Below are positions 39,432-47,675 of a stretch of 64,000 bases of DNA, piece after piece. The notes under the pieces are model-generated. The model did no database searches and had not been told where the DNA came from. It saw only the letters and a program-made list of their open reading frames with translations. How positions within the stretch are numbered: position 1 is the stretch's first letter; each line of letters starts with the position of its first letter. The position numbers were made by a program, and so were the translations under genes. Source of the stretch: JBBPYC01 sp038200275 (GTDB taxonomy: Bacteria > Pseudomonadota > Gammaproteobacteria > Burkholderiales > Burkholderiaceae_C); NCBI GenBank assembly GCA_038200275.1, contig JBBPYC010000003.1, positions 1 through 64,000 of the forward strand. The letters run 5' to 3'.

Positions 39432-40211
39432 ATGCCCGCATCGCTGAAGAGCACCAGCCAAGGCCGCACCATGGTGCTCACGTTGAGCAATCCGGATCAC
39501 CGCAACGCGCTTGGCCCGGAGATGTATGCGGCCGGCATCGAGGTGCTGAACGCGGCCGAGAAGAACGACGACGTGCGCACGGTCGTGATCACGGGTGAAG
39601 GCAGCACGTTTTGCGCTGGTGGCGATCTCCAGCGCTTGAAGGGCAATCGCGCCAAGCCACCGGCCGTGCAGTCGGAGAGCATTGAGCAACTGCACAACTG
39701 GATCGAGACGATCTGCACGTTTCCAAAGCCCGTCATCGCAGCGGTCGAAGGCGCAGCCGCCGGCGCCGGCTTTTCGCTGGCGCTCGCTTGCGACCTGATC
39801 GTCGCCGCCGACGACGCGGTGTTCGTGATGGCCTACAGCACGGTGGCGCTGTCGCCCGATGGCGGAGGCAGTTGGCGGCTGAGCCGTGGCTTGCCGCCGC
39901 AGCTTGTCAAGGAGCTGCTGCTGTTCGGCGAGCGGGTGGGCACGCAGCGGCTGCATGGCCTGGGTGTGGTCAATCGAACCGCGCCACGCGGCGAAGCGCT
40001 TGCCGAGGCGCTGACCCTGGCCGAGCGGCTCAACCAGCGCGCACCGAACGTGCTGGCCAGCATCAAGGACCTTGTGAACCAGCACGCGGACGGGCCGTTC
40101 GCGGCCGCACTGACGGCCGAGCGCGAACACTTCGTGGCAAACCTGCACCACGCCAATGGCGGCATCGGCATCGATGCATTTTTAAACAAGCAGGTGCCGA
40201 CGTACCGATAA
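39432..40211 (+). CDS. Enoyl-CoA hydratase/isomerase family protein
   Basis: The 259-residue crotonase-fold protein has oxyanion loops FCAGGDLQRL and GAAAGAGFSLALACD. At the usual second glutamate segment it reads LSPDGGGSW, so one catalytic acid is replaced by Asp/Gly-rich sequence. This resembles variants annotated as alternative oxepin-CoA hydrolases. Hydration of an unsaturated acyl-CoA or a ring-type CoA substrate is plausible. It is cotranscribed with the 3-hydroxyacyl-CoA dehydrogenase. Confidence 0.85.
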   Translation: MPASLKSTSQGRTMVLTLSNPDHRNALGPEMYAAGIEVLNAAEKNDDVRTVVITGEGSTFCAGGDLQRLKGNRAKPPAVQSESIEQLHNWIETICTFPKPVIAAVEGAAAGAGFSLALACDLIVAADDAVFVMAYSTVALSPDGGGSWRLSRGLPPQLVKELLLFGERVGTQRLHGLGVVNRTAPRGEALAEALTLAERLNQRAPNVLASIKDLVNQHADGPFAAALTAEREHFVANLHHANGGIGIDAFLNKQVPTYR

Positions 40212-40305
40212 AAGCATTCGCGCACACGGCGGGCAAGCAAAGCCCGCCGGTGACCGCTCCAACACAGGCCACCACGGACCGTTTTAGTCCCGCAAACGAC
40301 AGCTT

Positions 40306-41052
40306 ATGGCCGACCCCACCCTCACCATCGAAGAACGTGCCGCGATCAATGGAGGTCGCTGGTTCGCTTCGCTGTCCCCGACGTTGCGGCACGACATCCT
40401 GCGCCGAGCCACTGTGCAACGCTATCGGGACGGCGACGTGCTTGCCGCCCGCGGGGAACCGGCGCAAGGCTGGATCGCGTGTGCCAGGGGGGCGGTGCGC
40501 GTGAGTTCGATTTCGTTGACGGGCAAGCAGACCACACTCAATTACGTGGAGCCGGGCATCTGGTTTGGCGACGTGGCGATCTTCGATGGCGGGCGACGCA
40601 CACACGATGCGTGCGCGCACGGCGATACGTCGATCGTGACGGTGGCGAAAGCCGACTTCTTCGCAATCCTCGCCGAGCATGTGGAACTCTATGAAGCGCT
40701 GCTAAGGTTGCAATCGCGACGCATTCGCTTGCTGTTCGGTTTGGTCGAAGATCTGAATTCGCTGCCGCTGCGTGCGCGGCTGGCCAAGCAACTATTGCAT
40801 CTGGGGCGTGCCTATGGGGAGTGCGGCAGTGACGAGCCCGGCCGGCCGGCCGGCGGCGTGGGGCCCGATGAAGTCCGCATCACGCTGCAGCTTGCGCAGG
40901 AGGAACTGGCCCATCTGCTCGGCGCGTCGCGCCAGCGGGTCAATCAGGAACTGAAGACGATGGAGCGCGAGGGGCTGCTGCGGGTGGATCCGGCTGGGAT
41001 GGTGCTGCGAGATCGCGTGGTGCTGGGACGCATCGCCGAGGATCAGCGCTAG
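40306..41052 (+). CDS. Crp/Fnr-family transcriptional regulator
   Basis: The 248-residue protein has a cyclic-nucleotide-binding-type beta-roll (about 20-135: YRDGDVLAARGEPAQGW ... GIWFGDVAIFDG), the long dimerisation helix, and a C-terminal winged helix with recognition region LAHLLGASRQRVNQELKTME. The phosphate-binding cassette is not of clear cAMP type, and no N-terminal Fnr cysteines are present, so the signal is unknown. It sits between the beta-oxidation pair and the kinase/acyl-CoA dehydrogenase pair and may regulate either. Confidence 0.9.
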   Translation: MADPTLTIEERAAINGGRWFASLSPTLRHDILRRATVQRYRDGDVLAARGEPAQGWIACARGAVRVSSISLTGKQTTLNYVEPGIWFGDVAIFDGGRRTHDACAHGDTSIVTVAKADFFAILAEHVELYEALLRLQSRRIRLLFGLVEDLNSLPLRARLAKQLLHLGRAYGECGSDEPGRPAGGVGPDEVRITLQLAQEELAHLLGASRQRVNQELKTMEREGLLRVDPAGMVLRDRVVLGRIAEDQR

Positions 41053-41136
41053 CGCCCGTGCCGCGCGACATCAAAATACCGAATGAGGCCGGGCGATGGG
41101 CCCGGCACGTGAGGAACAACAAAGGGGAGACACACC

Positions 41137-42225
41137 TTGAGCAACATGGATGACTTTGTCGGCACGCGCGCGGTAGCGGCCGAACATGCGATCGATCCGG
41201 CGGTGCTGAGCGGCTGGATGCAGCAACACGTGGAGGGCTTTGCCGGCCCGCTGCAAATCGAGATGTTCAAGGGCGGGCAGTCAAACCCGACCTACCAACT
41301 CGTCACGCCAGGCGCGAGCTATGTGCTGCGTTCCAAGCCGGGGCCGGTTGCCAAGCTGTTGCCCTCGGCACACGCGATCGAGCGCGAATTCAAAGTCATG
41401 AGCGGCCTGCAGGACACCCCCGTTCCGGTGCCGCGCATGATCGCGCTGTGCGAGGACGAAGCGCTGATCGGCCGGGCTTTCTACGTGATGGAATGCGTGC
41501 AGGGTCGGGTCCTGTGGGACCAGTCGCTGCCCGGCATGACGCACGCCCAACGCGCCGACATTTATGACGAAATGAACCGTGTGATCGCTGCATTGCACAG
41601 CGTCGATTACGCGGCGCGCGGTTTAAGTGATTACGGCCGGCCTGGCAACTACTTCACGCGCCAGATCGCTCGCTGGAGCAAGCAGTATCAGGCGTCGGTT
41701 TTGCAGCCGATTCCCGAGATGGACAGATTGATTCAGTGGCTGCCGCAGCATATTCCCCCGGCCGCCGCGGACGAATCGCTATCCAGCATCGTGCACGGTG
41801 ACTTCCGGCTCGACAACCTGATGTTTCATCCGACCGAGCCGAAAGTGCTTGCGGTGCTTGACTGGGAGCTGTCCACGCTCGGCCATCCGCTGGCGGACTT
41901 CAGCTACCACTGCATGAGCTGGCACATCCCGCCCGGCGCTTTTCGCGGCATCGGCGGGCTTGATCTCGCGGCCTTGGGCATTCCTTCCGAGGCCGATTAC
42001 ATCCGGCGTTATTGCGACCGCACCGGCTTCACCACACCAGACGCCTTGGCGACCGACTGGAACTTCTATTTGGCCTACAACATGTTCCGGCTGGCGGCGA
42101 TCCTGCAAGGGATCGCCAAACGCGTGGAAGCCGGCACTGCGTCGAGCGCGCAAGCGGTCAGCGCTGGCAGCCGGGCCGATCAGCTTGCACAGATCGCGTG
42201 GGGCTTCGCCGAACGCGCGAACTGA
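41137..42225 (+). CDS. Phosphotransferase-fold kinase (ACAD10/11 kinase-domain type)
   Basis: It starts at TTG 41137 with AAGGGGAG seven bases upstream; the ATG at 41146 is too far from it. The 362-residue aminoglycoside-phosphotransferase fold has nucleotide-loop FKGGQSNPTY, catalytic HGDFRLDNL and metal-binding LDWELSTLGHPL. In animals and in Pseudomonas (LvaA), this kinase type phosphorylates 4-hydroxyacyl-CoAs, whose phosphate an acyl-CoA dehydrogenase partner then eliminates. The partner gene follows here after 60 bp. The function is inferred from that pairing. Confidence 0.85.
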   Translation: MSNMDDFVGTRAVAAEHAIDPAVLSGWMQQHVEGFAGPLQIEMFKGGQSNPTYQLVTPGASYVLRSKPGPVAKLLPSAHAIEREFKVMSGLQDTPVPVPRMIALCEDEALIGRAFYVMECVQGRVLWDQSLPGMTHAQRADIYDEMNRVIAALHSVDYAARGLSDYGRPGNYFTRQIARWSKQYQASVLQPIPEMDRLIQWLPQHIPPAAADESLSSIVHGDFRLDNLMFHPTEPKVLAVLDWELSTLGHPLADFSYHCMSWHIPPGAFRGIGGLDLAALGIPSEADYIRRYCDRTGFTTPDALATDWNFYLAYNMFRLAAILQGIAKRVEAGTASSAQAVSAGSRADQLAQIAWGFAERAN

Positions 42226-42285
42226 TTGCGAACCGCTTCTTCTTTTTTTTAGACAACGAACCCAAATCCCAAGGAGACCCTTCTC

Positions 42286-43560
42286 ATGGACTTTGAATAT
42301 TCCGCCAAGACACAGGAACTGCAAACGCGCGTGCGCCAGTTCATGGACGAAAACGTCTACCCGAACGAGCAGGCTGTGCGCGACGAGATGGACGCCAACA
42401 CCAAGGCGGGCAAACGCTGGACGCCGCTCGAGACCATCAACAAGCAGAAAAAGAAAGCCAAGGCCGCGGGGCTGTGGAATCTGTTTTTGCCGGTCGACAG
42501 CGCGCATGCCAGTGGCTACGACGGCGCCGGTCTCACAAACCAGGAATACGCACCGCTGGCAGAGATCATGGGCCGTGTGCCGTGGGCCAGCGAAGTCTTC
42601 AACTGCTCCGCGCCCGATACCGGCAACATGGAGACGATTGCGCGCTACGGCGACGAAGAACACAAGAAACGCTGGCTCAAACCCCTGCTCGAAGGCGAGA
42701 TTCGCTCGGCGTTTGCAATGACCGAGCCCGACGTCGCGTCGAGTGATGCGACCAACATCGCCACCCGCATCACGAAGGACGGTGACGACTATGTGGTCAG
42801 CGGCCACAAGTGGTGGATCTCCGGCGCGGCCGACCCGCGCTGCGCGGTCTACATCGTGATGGGCAAGACCGATCCCGAAGCCCCGCGCCATTCGCAGCAG
42901 AGCATGATCCTGGTGCCAGCGGACGCCAAAGGCGTGCGTGTGGTGCGGCCGCTCAATGTGCTCGGCTATGACGATGCGCCGCATGGCCACGTCGAGATGT
43001 ATTTCGACAACGTGCGTGTGCCCGCGTCGAGCATCCTGCTCGGTGAAGGCCGCGGCTTCGAAATCGCGCAAGGCCGGCTTGGCCCGGGCCGTGTCCACCA
43101 CTGCATGCGGCTGATCGGCGTGGCCGAGCGCGCGCTCGAATTGATGTGCAAGCGCGCCTCGTCGCGCGTGGCGTTTGGCAAGACCGTGGCGCAGCAGACC
43201 GTGACGCAGGAACGCATTGCCGAGGCGCGCTGCATGATCGACCAGGCCCGGTTGCTCACGCTCAAGACCGCGTGGTTGATGGACAAGGCCGGCAACAAGG
43301 TCGCAAAAAACGAGATCGCGATGATCAAGGTGATTGCGCCTTCGATGGCCTGTCAGGTGATCGACTGGGCGATGCAGGTGCACGGCGGCGGCGGCATGTG
43401 CGACGACTTCCCGCTCGCCTACGCTTATGCCCATGCGCGCACGCTGCGCTTTGCTGACGGGCCGGACGAAGTGCATCGCAACGCAATCGCCAAGCTCGAA
43501 CTCGGCAAGTACGCGGATCGTCCGAGCGAGGTTGAGATGCCGATTACGCGGGGCAGTTGA
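42286..43560 (+). CDS. Acyl-CoA dehydrogenase family protein (ACAD11-like partner of the kinase)
   Basis: The 424-residue flavoprotein has FAD/substrate motifs [34 protein letters not shown] and [15 protein letters not shown]; the [12 protein letters not shown] segment near the C-terminus holds the probable base. The N-terminal segment ([19 protein letters not shown]) is of the ACAD10/11 type. It may be a conventional dehydrogenase, or it may catalyse phosphate elimination and isomerisation of 4-phosphoacyl-CoA. A good ribosome-binding site (AAGGAGA) precedes the ATG. Confidence 0.9.
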   Translation: MDFEYSAKTQELQTRVRQFMDENVYPNEQAVRDEMDANTKAGKRWTPLETINKQKKKAKAAGLWNLFLPVDSAHASGYDGAGLTNQEYAPLAEIMGRVPWASEVFNCSAPDTGNMETIARYGDEEHKKRWLKPLLEGEIRSAFAMTEPDVASSDATNIATRITKDGDDYVVSGHKWWISGAADPRCAVYIVMGKTDPEAPRHSQQSMILVPADAKGVRVVRPLNVLGYDDAPHGHVEMYFDNVRVPASSILLGEGRGFEIAQGRLGPGRVHHCMRLIGVAERALELMCKRASSRVAFGKTVAQQTVTQERIAEARCMIDQARLLTLKTAWLMDKAGNKVAKNEIAMIKVIAPSMACQVIDWAMQVHGGGGMCDDFPLAYAYAHARTLRFADGPDEVHRNAIAKLELGKYADRPSEVEMPITRGS

Positions 43561-43603
43561 GCCGCAGGCAATTTGCCTCGGCCACGGCACCGGATGCAGC
43601 AAC

Positions 43604-44680
43604 CTACCGGTGCTCGTGCCGGTGGTGTGCATCCGGGTAGTGCGGATGCTCGTGCACGAGAGCTTCGTGCCGATGCGGATGTGCGTGACGAACGCCTGGG
43701 GCGACGTGTTCGCTGGTAGCGTGGCCGTGGTCGTGGTGCGCGTCGCCTGTGCTGTGGGTGTGCACGTGGTCATGCGCCGTCGGTTCGTGCCGGTGGCCAT
43801 GCGAATGACGCTCGGCCAGATGCAGTGCCACGCCGGTCGCCATAAGCGCACCAGCGGCTAGTAGCGGCAAACCGACCGGTTCGCCCAACAGCAGCACTGC
43901 AAGTGCAGCACCAAAGAAAGGCGCCACGGAGAAATATGCGCCTGCCCGCGCAACCCCGAGTTCACGCAGTCCGACGATGAACAGCGCAAGGCTTGCGCCG
44001 TAGCTTGCCAAGCCCAACAGCGCGCCCAGGGCCACGGCGCCTGCGCCCGGCCACTGCGCGTCTGCCACCCACAGCGCCAACAGCAGATTCACGCTGCCCG
44101 CAGCAAGCCCCTTGACCATGGCCAGCCAGACGGGATCGGCCAGCGCCACCTTGCGCATCAGGTTGTTGTCAACGGCCCAAGCCAGGCACGCACCGAGGAC
44201 CGCCACGCTGGGCCACAGCGTGCTGCCTTGACCAGCAGACGCATCGGTCGGCGCCCAGACCAGCACCACTCCGCCGGCAACGATCGCCAGCATGCCAAGC
44301 GCCACCCGCCGATCGACGCTCTCACGAAACAGCCCCCAGGCAAGCAGCGCAGTCAGCAGCGCCTCGGCATTCAGCAGCAACGACGCCCGCGACGCCGTCA
44401 GCTGCGACAACCCCAGCATCAGTAACACGGGCCCGACCAGGCCACCGCTCACCACGGCGCCGACCAGCCACCACCGCTCCGCCCATGGAAGCCGGACAGG
44501 CGGCGACGCACGCAGAAGCCGCCACAGCCACAAGCCGATACCGGAGCCCAAGTACAACAGCCCCGCCAGCAGCCAGGCATCGATGCGCGCGAGCAGCAAC
44601 TTGGCCAGCGGCGCGCTGGCGCCGAACAACAGTGCTGCGAGCAGTCCAGCCGCAATGCCGGGATGCAGAGACCACTTCAT
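43604..44680 (-). CDS. DMT/EamA transporter with histidine-rich C-terminal tail
   Basis: The 358-residue permease has two EamA repeats of about five hydrophobic segments each (GIAAGLLAALLFGASAPLAKLLL; ACLAWAVDNNLMRK in the second). After the last helix (about residue 288) a soluble tail of roughly 70 residues contains 24 histidines in H-x-H patterns (HSHGHRHE, HDHVHTHS, HPHRHE). Such tails bind Ni, Co or Zn. A metal-linked export role is possible but the family is broad. It is convergent with the acyl-CoA dehydrogenase gene. Confidence 0.88.
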   Translation of the reverse strand: MKWSLHPGIAAGLLAALLFGASAPLAKLLLARIDAWLLAGLLYLGSGIGLWLWRLLRASPPVRLPWAERWWLVGAVVSGGLVGPVLLMLGLSQLTASRASLLLNAEALLTALLAWGLFRESVDRRVALGMLAIVAGGVVLVWAPTDASAGQGSTLWPSVAVLGACLAWAVDNNLMRKVALADPVWLAMVKGLAAGSVNLLLALWVADAQWPGAGAVALGALLGLASYGASLALFIVGLRELGVARAGAYFSVAPFFGAALAVLLLGEPVGLPLLAAGALMATGVALHLAERHSHGHRHEPTAHDHVHTHSTGDAHHDHGHATSEHVAPGVRHAHPHRHEALVHEHPHYPDAHHRHEHR

Positions 44681-44695
44681 CGCTGCTGCGCCGCG

Positions 44696-45682
44696 TCAGT
44701 GCAGGTGGCCCCAGTAGATCAGCGCATCGCGCGCTTCCACCGCGAACGTGACCTTCGCGCCGATTGGCAACAGCACCTTGGTCGGCACGTGCCCGAACGG
44801 CAGGCCCGTGAATATCGGAACTCGCGTTTGCGAACGCAGCCACTTGACGACTGCCCGCAAGTTGAAGCCGCGATCATGCGGCACCGGCTTGCCGCCGGTG
44901 AACGCGCCGAGCACCAGCGCCTGCTGCTGCGCGATCACGCCCGCATGCAGCAGTTGCGTGAGCATGCGTTCGATGCGAAACGGATGCTCGTTTACATCCT
45001 CCAGAAACAGCACACCGCCTTGTGGCGTGGGCAGAAACGGCGTGCCGATGAGCGAGGTCAGCACCGCCAGATTGCCCCCCCAAAGCACGGCATCCTCAAT
45101 ACAAAAAGAGGCGCCGGCGTTGGTGCCATCTTCACTTTCAGCTCTCTTTTTTGAATCCTCGACGTTGGCATCGTGCGGTGTCAAGTCGTCCTTGCCGCAA
45201 CGCCAGCCCGCCCCCTCCCCTTGCCCAAGCAGCAAGTCGTTGAAGCAGGCGAGCATGATTTCGTCGGCCCCGGCGTCTGCACCGAAGTCCTCGCCAAGCG
45301 CCGGGCCGGCCCAGCTCGTCGCGCCGGTTTGCGCAAGCAACCCGCACTGCAGCGCGGTGAAGTCGCTCAGACCCACCCAATGCGTGCCTTGCGCGACCGA
45401 CTTTTCAAGGGCGCGCCAGTCGATCCGCGGCAGGATGCGCGTCAAGCCGTAGCCCCCGCGTGTGGTCAGTGCGACGTCGGCGCCGCTGGCGGCTGCACGC
45501 GCGATTGAAGCGAGACGAGTCGCGTCATCGCCTGCGAAGCGTTGATGGCTTTTCAACGCGGCGGGATCGATCTCAACTTCAGTGCCAAGCGCCTTCAGAC
45601 ACGCCACGCCACGCCGAAACGCAGCGCGGTCGCGTACCGCGCCGGAAGGGGAATAAACGTAGATGTGTCGGGGGGGTGTCAC
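44696..45682 (-). CDS. ldcA: LD-carboxypeptidase (muropeptide recycling)
   Basis: The 328-residue S66 peptidase has nucleophile Ser in GLSDFTALQ, with the Glu and His of the triad in LEDVNEHPFRIER and LPFGHVPTK. It trims the terminal D-Ala from tetrapeptides during peptidoglycan recycling. Residues about 176-198 (DSKKRAESEDGTNAGAS and following) form a hydrophilic low-GC insert that matches the dispersed repeat, between the two domains. The start overlaps the tadA stop by 4 bp (ATGA), so the two are translationally coupled. Confidence 0.9.
   Translation of the reverse strand: MTPPRHIYVYSPSGAVRDRAAFRRGVACLKALGTEVEIDPAALKSHQRFAGDDATRLASIARAAASGADVALTTRGGYGLTRILPRIDWRALEKSVAQGTHWVGLSDFTALQCGLLAQTGATSWAGPALGEDFGADAGADEIMLACFNDLLLGQGEGAGWRCGKDDLTPHDANVEDSKKRAESEDGTNAGASFCIEDAVLWGGNLAVLTSLIGTPFLPTPQGGVLFLEDVNEHPFRIERMLTQLLHAGVIAQQQALVLGAFTGGKPVPHDRGFNLRAVVKWLRSQTRVPIFTGLPFGHVPTKVLLPIGAKVTFAVEARDALIYWGHLH
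45091..45157 (-). repeat. Dispersed 17-mer-led repeat, in-frame copy inside ldcA
   Basis: The 17-nt head GATTCAAAAAAGAGAGC (45157-45141 on the minus strand) is degenerate but begins on the first base of codon 176. It encodes D-S-K-K-R-A-E-S, then A-G-A-S after two extra codons. The following DNA, GCTGAAAGTGAAG and CCGGCGCC, parallels the pepN copy. Confidence 0.55.
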
Positions 45683-46926
45683 CGGGTGAAGTATCCCACT
45701 GCGGCTTGCGCAATGGCTTCCGGTGGAGCGGTGGAAAGCGCAGGCGACTCGGGCGGAACAGGGTCGGCGATCGCCGTTGCGAGCCGGTAGGCCGCCGCGG
45801 TGCCGAATTCAACCCATCGCGCGTCGAGTGCAATCATCGTTCTGCCTTGCCACCGATCGCGCCAGAAGGCAGCGAGCGCAGCGCGGTCGACAGCAGCCTC
45901 GAACTGCAGCTGCCCCAACTGCCGCGGTCCCGCACGATGGCCCGCATCGGGGAACGGCGCTGCTTGCGCAGCGGCATCGCCAGCGAGCTGCCCGAGGTCG
46001 GCGACCAGCACGCCGCGATAGCGCGCTGGTGCAAGCGGCGGCAGGCTCAGGCCAGGCGACGGTTGCGCACTCGGCAGCACGAGCACCACGTCGTGCAAGT
46101 CAAGTCGGTCGATCCACTGGCTCAACACATCCCGATGCCAGTCGAAGGTGTGCAAGGCCGCCTTCTTCGGCTTGTCGCTCCTGCCAAAGCCGATCAAGTC
46201 GACCGCGAGCACACGGTGCCCGGCCGCAAGCCAGACTGCGATGTGACGGCGCCACAAGTAACTCCAGCCGTTCACATCGTGCAGACAGACCCATGTCAGG
46301 GGTGCACCTGGTGGTCCCTCGTCGAGATGGTGCATTCGCAGGCCGGCCAGTGCCGGCAGATCGTTTCGGTAGCGCGGCGGCCAAGGCCAGTCCGGCAAGC
46401 CAGTAAAAACTCCATCTGGTGTGCGCAGCGCATCCTCGCGCAGACGCTGCACGGTGGGCAATGCGGCGCGCTGCGCTTCGCGGCGCTGCTGAAAAAAGGT
46501 TTGCAGCAAGCGTTGAGATTCCTCTGCCAGCACGCCGCCGCTGCAGGTGGTGTGCGAATTCAACCGAGGCTGCGCAAACAGGTCAAGCACGCTGCCTGCT
46601 GCGCCGCTTTTCGGTTCCGCCGCCCCGAACACCACGCGTGCCAGCCGCGCCTGAAGCACCGCGCCAACACACATCGTACAGGGCTCAAGCGTCACGAACA
46701 GCTCGCAGCCGTCGAGCCGGTAGTTGCCGAGCTGCTGCGCTGCAGCACGCAATGCAACGACCTCGGCGTGTGCCGTCGGATCATGAGAGGCAATCGGCGC
46801 GTTGCGACCTCGCCCGATCACGCGGCCCTGCTGCAGCACAACGGCACCCACGGGCACTTCACCGGCAGCGGCTGCAGCGCGTGCTTCCTGCAGCGCGAGC
46901 GCCATTGCTTGTTGATCCGTCAGCAA
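45679..46926 (-). CDS. tadA: tRNA adenosine-34 deaminase fused to a degenerate alpha/beta-hydrolase domain
   Basis: Residues 1-155 are a complete TadA: zinc/catalytic H53-A-E55 and C83/C86 (EPCTMC), converting A34 to inosine in tRNA-Arg(ACG). Residues about 185-415 form a hydrolase-like domain resembling haloalkane dehalogenases (WVCLHDVNGWSYLWRRHI, VLAVDLIGFGRSDKP). The expected nucleophile elbow G-x-S/D-x-G is replaced by LPSAQPSPG near 284-292, and no clear catalytic His is placed, so this half is probably non-enzymatic. The stop overlaps the ldcA start. Confidence 0.9.
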   Translation of the reverse strand: MLTDQQAMALALQEARAAAAAGEVPVGAVVLQQGRVIGRGRNAPIASHDPTAHAEVVALRAAAQQLGNYRLDGCELFVTLEPCTMCVGAVLQARLARVVFGAAEPKSGAAGSVLDLFAQPRLNSHTTCSGGVLAEESQRLLQTFFQQRREAQRAALPTVQRLREDALRTPDGVFTGLPDWPWPPRYRNDLPALAGLRMHHLDEGPPGAPLTWVCLHDVNGWSYLWRRHIAVWLAAGHRVLAVDLIGFGRSDKPKKAALHTFDWHRDVLSQWIDRLDLHDVVLVLPSAQPSPGLSLPPLAPARYRGVLVADLGQLAGDAAAQAAPFPDAGHRAGPRQLGQLQFEAAVDRAALAAFWRDRWQGRTMIALDARWVEFGTAAAYRLATAIADPVPPESPALSTAPPEAIAQAAVGYFTR

Positions 46927-46977
46927 CGTTGGCGCTTCGATTGATACGCTCTCAAGGGGCCGCGGGCCGACCGCGAT

Positions 46978-47208
46978 TTACTTCGCATCTCCCTCCAGGG
47001 GCCGGGCGGTCTGCAGGGCTGCATCCAGCGCCTGCTGGTACTGAGCAGGCAGGTTCGCTGCCGGTGAGCTTATGACGGGCAATGACGTCCCCGGCGCCGA
47101 CACGCCCAGCGTGGGTGACGCACGCAGACTGGACAACTGCCGATTTGCAATCGCGCCAAGCACGGCCAGCACGAGCACCAGACCGATGACGGAGAACCAG
47201 CCACGCAT
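46978..47208 (-). CDS. Small single-pass membrane protein of unknown function
   Basis: The 76-residue protein starts at ATG 47208 with GGAG eight bases upstream. An N-terminal hydrophobic segment (about 5-20, FSVIGLVLVLAVLGAIA) is followed by a Ser/Pro-rich and then helical, mostly hydrophilic tail with QYQQALDAALQTARPLEG. It is probably anchored in the inner membrane with the tail outside. It lies 51 bp upstream of tadA on the same strand and is likely cotranscribed. No family was recognised. Confidence 0.6.
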   Translation of the reverse strand: MRGWFSVIGLVLVLAVLGAIANRQLSSLRASPTLGVSAPGTSLPVISSPAANLPAQYQQALDAALQTARPLEGDAK

Positions 47209-47675
47209 ACGAAAAGCTCCTGCAAGATCCTGTCGACAGGACCACCCGGCCGACCTGGGGATGATTTTGCGCTGCCAAATCGGCTACCACCCGTTGCAAC
47301 AATTGCAGCGTAGAGGCGAAAGCACGCAGTTTTGCCCGCGAGAGCTCGCGCTGCAAGCCGTGGGTGCGCACCAAAACATGGTTTGGTAGGCGTTCGATTG
47401 CCAAGCGCATCCAAACCTGTAGGACTACCGCGCGTTAGCCGCATGGGTTGGCGCAATGGGGCTGGATCGCCATTAGCATAAGTTGCTTCGAACGCATCGC
47501 AGACCGACCCGTCGGACTTCGATGTGGGAATTCCGAAGGCGTCTGTGACGACGGTTGCCTTCGCAACAGTCCGCTGCAGCCAGCCATTCAAGGCAGGCCG
47601 ACGCGCTTGCAAGTTAGCGCACTTGCAGGTCTTAAGGGCCCAGCCTTACCGATGAACCGCAAGGGAGAAATATTC
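47209..47675 (+). other. Intergenic region between divergent genes, no gene seen
   Basis: These 467 bases separate the small membrane protein (minus strand) from the exported repeat protein (plus strand). Open frames here have no ribosome-binding sites or family resemblance. A purine-rich AAGGGAGAAA at 47660-47669 serves the downstream ATG. CTTGCAAG and CACTTGCAGG at about 47606-47630 form a weak direct repeat. The unusually long leader could hold regulatory elements, but none was recognised. Confidence 0.5.

Noticed and set aside
41779..43851. A 690-codon open frame on the minus strand
   Set aside because: Antisense to the kinase and acyl-CoA dehydrogenase genes; composition is His/Arg/Ala-rich shadow sequence without motifs.
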